From assembly GCA_002422845.1 (NCBI GenBank), contig DITM01000067.1:1712-7864 (forward strand): a stretch of DNA of 6,153 nucleotides, read 5' to 3'. The position numbers and the translations under genes are program-made. Source of the DNA: Candidatus Paracaedibacteraceae bacterium UBA6184. GTDB lineage: Bacteria > Pseudomonadota > Alphaproteobacteria > UBA6184. Below the pieces are notes generated by a model. It was not told the DNA's origin and ran no database searches. It worked only from the letters and a program-made list of their open reading frames with translations. Below are positions 5,906 to 6,153 of the stretch, one piece after another (position 1 is the first letter of the stretch; the number at the start of each line of letters is the position of its first letter).

Positions 5906-5910
5906 ATGCA

Positions 5911-5916
5911 CCTGAG
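5911..5916 (+). repeat. Target site duplication, right copy (CCTGAG)
   Basis: CCTGAG repeats the six bases at 3351-3356 and immediately follows the right end of the IS. The perfect match indicates that the IS entered here by transposition and that neither flank has since been deleted or recombined. Confidence 0.85.
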
Positions 5917-5952
5917 CACTCTTTTTGAAAAAAAGTCGGTATAATCCAGAAA

Positions 5953-6075
5953 GCATAACATGCGTTTCGTGCGGATTCGCCTCATGCGTAATGTTTCGAA
6001 GTTCGGTGTTTGTAAAGTTGGTTCAAGCTTTTAACTTCCTCCTGGGCTTACCGCACAAACGCGGTGCCGTTACAT
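5953..6075 (+). other. attC site of cassette B
   Basis: This is a complete 123-bp attC, the same length as the site at 1616-1738. R'' is GCATAAC (5953-5959). The left arm GCGTTTCGTGCGG (5962-5974) pairs with CCGCACAAACGC (6051-6062), leaving one extra C at 5968, the extrahelical G of the bottom strand. Spacer and inner pairing (GCC with GGC at 6045-6047) match the other site. R' is GTTACAT (6069-6075), with the cut after G6069. The site shares GCGGATTCGCCTC and GGCTTACCGC with the earlier attC, indicating one homogeneous family. Confidence 0.92.
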
Positions 6076-6153
6076 GCCCTAAGAATCCCGTTCATTAATA
6101 CATCAATTCTATGTATATTTTACTATTGCATGGATACCGTGTATCTATTAACT
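6070..6153 (+). mobile_element. Start of integron cassette C (incomplete)
   Basis: The sequence after the R' cut in GTTACAT begins a further cassette that runs off the window. Its own attC should carry an R'' box close to ATGTAAC, which would confirm the assignment. The visible 84 bp is AT-rich and holds only a leader and a possible gene start. Confidence 0.75.
6111..6153 (+). CDS. Possible start of the first gene of cassette C (partial)
   Basis: An ATG at 6111, 42 bases into the new cassette, opens a frame reading MYILLLHGYRVSIN to the window edge. The distance from the cassette start resembles that of the first gene of cassette A. An alternative ATG at 6130 in another frame (MDTVYLLT) is also open to the edge, so frame and start cannot be settled. 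Confidence 0.25.
   Translation, partial: MYILLLHGYRVSIN

Larger units (their letters stand above)
3357..5910 (-). mobile_element. IS21-family insertion sequence, complete, 2554 bp
   Basis: The element carries istA and istB on the minus strand. It is bounded by related inverted ends, TACATATTCCGG on the left and, read inward from the right, TGCATATTCCGG, and is flanked by CCTGAG on both sides. Both genes are open and both ends present, so it looks intact and recently arrived. Each end holds several copies of a repeat of the form ATTCCGG, 6-7 variable bases, TGACCCC, as in other IS21 elements, where IstA binds. It is visibly richer in G+C than the surrounding cassette, marking a different origin. 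It sits 36 bp before the attC of cassette B, and its transcription opposes the array. Confidence 0.94.
1733..6069 (+). mobile_element. Integron gene cassette B (cyclase-like gene, membrane protein gene, IS21 insertion, attC)
   Basis: The cassette starts at the cut in GTTATGC (1732-1738) and ends at G6069 of GTTACAT. Its start box is the exact reverse complement of GCATAAC (5953-5959), the R'' of the attC at its far end, which shows that the whole 4.3-kb stretch is one cassette. Removing the IS and one copy of its target duplication leaves about 1.8 kb with two plus-strand genes. The IS genes run on the opposite strand. Bases 1739-1857 form an AT-rich leader without a convincing promoter. Confidence 0.88.

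Noticed and set aside
1616..6075. attC repeats as a CRISPR array
   Set aside because: The repeats are 123 bp, widely spaced, contain internal inverted arms, and separate genes rather than short spacers.

Overview
The window is a piece of an integron cassette array, probably from a sedentary (chromosomal) integron of a Gram-negative bacterium, with an IS21-family insertion sequence inside one cassette. The evidence is three attC-like sites: a right-hand piece at 1-35 and complete sites at 1616-1738 and 5953-6075. The two complete sites are both 123 bp and have closely similar arms, each with one unpaired C on the top strand, as in folded attC hairpins. Similar attC sites within one array favour a sedentary integron over a mobile one. 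No integrase gene or attI is in view. The host cannot be named; a marine or environmental gammaproteobacterium is only a guess.

The cassette boundaries can be checked internally. Each cassette's first bases (the R' box) should be complementary to the R'' box of its own attC. GTTAGCC at 29-35 pairs 7/7 with GGCTAAC at 1616-1622, and GTTATGC at 1732-1738 pairs 7/7 with GCATAAC at 5953-5959. Cassette A is therefore 30-1732 (about 1.7 kb) and cassette B is 1733-6069 (about 4.3 kb with the IS, about 1.8 kb without it). A third cassette starts at 6070 and runs off the end.

Cassette A carries three plus-strand genes: a 74-aa unknown protein, a 237-aa protein with one clear membrane segment, and a 189-aa HNH nuclease whose stop codon lies inside the attC R'' box. 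Cassette B carries a 289-aa protein resembling class III nucleotide cyclases and a 119-aa protein with three predicted membrane helices. Both cassettes are AT-rich. Multi-gene cassettes pairing a nuclease or a nucleotide-cyclase fold with a membrane protein are plausible anti-phage or other self-toxic modules. Cassette B recalls Pycsar (a cyclase plus a membrane effector), but this is inference and the usual cyclase transition-state residues are not visible.

The IS (3357-5910, 2554 bp) is complete: istA with a DDE triad, istB with Walker motifs, inverted multi-repeat ends, and a 6-bp target duplication CCTGAG. It is inserted on the minus strand, 36 bp before the attC of cassette B, and is visibly richer in G+C than the cassettes. 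It looks recent and potentially active. The IS appears not to break a recognised gene, though an open frame continuing from the 119-aa gene past its stop runs into the insertion point.
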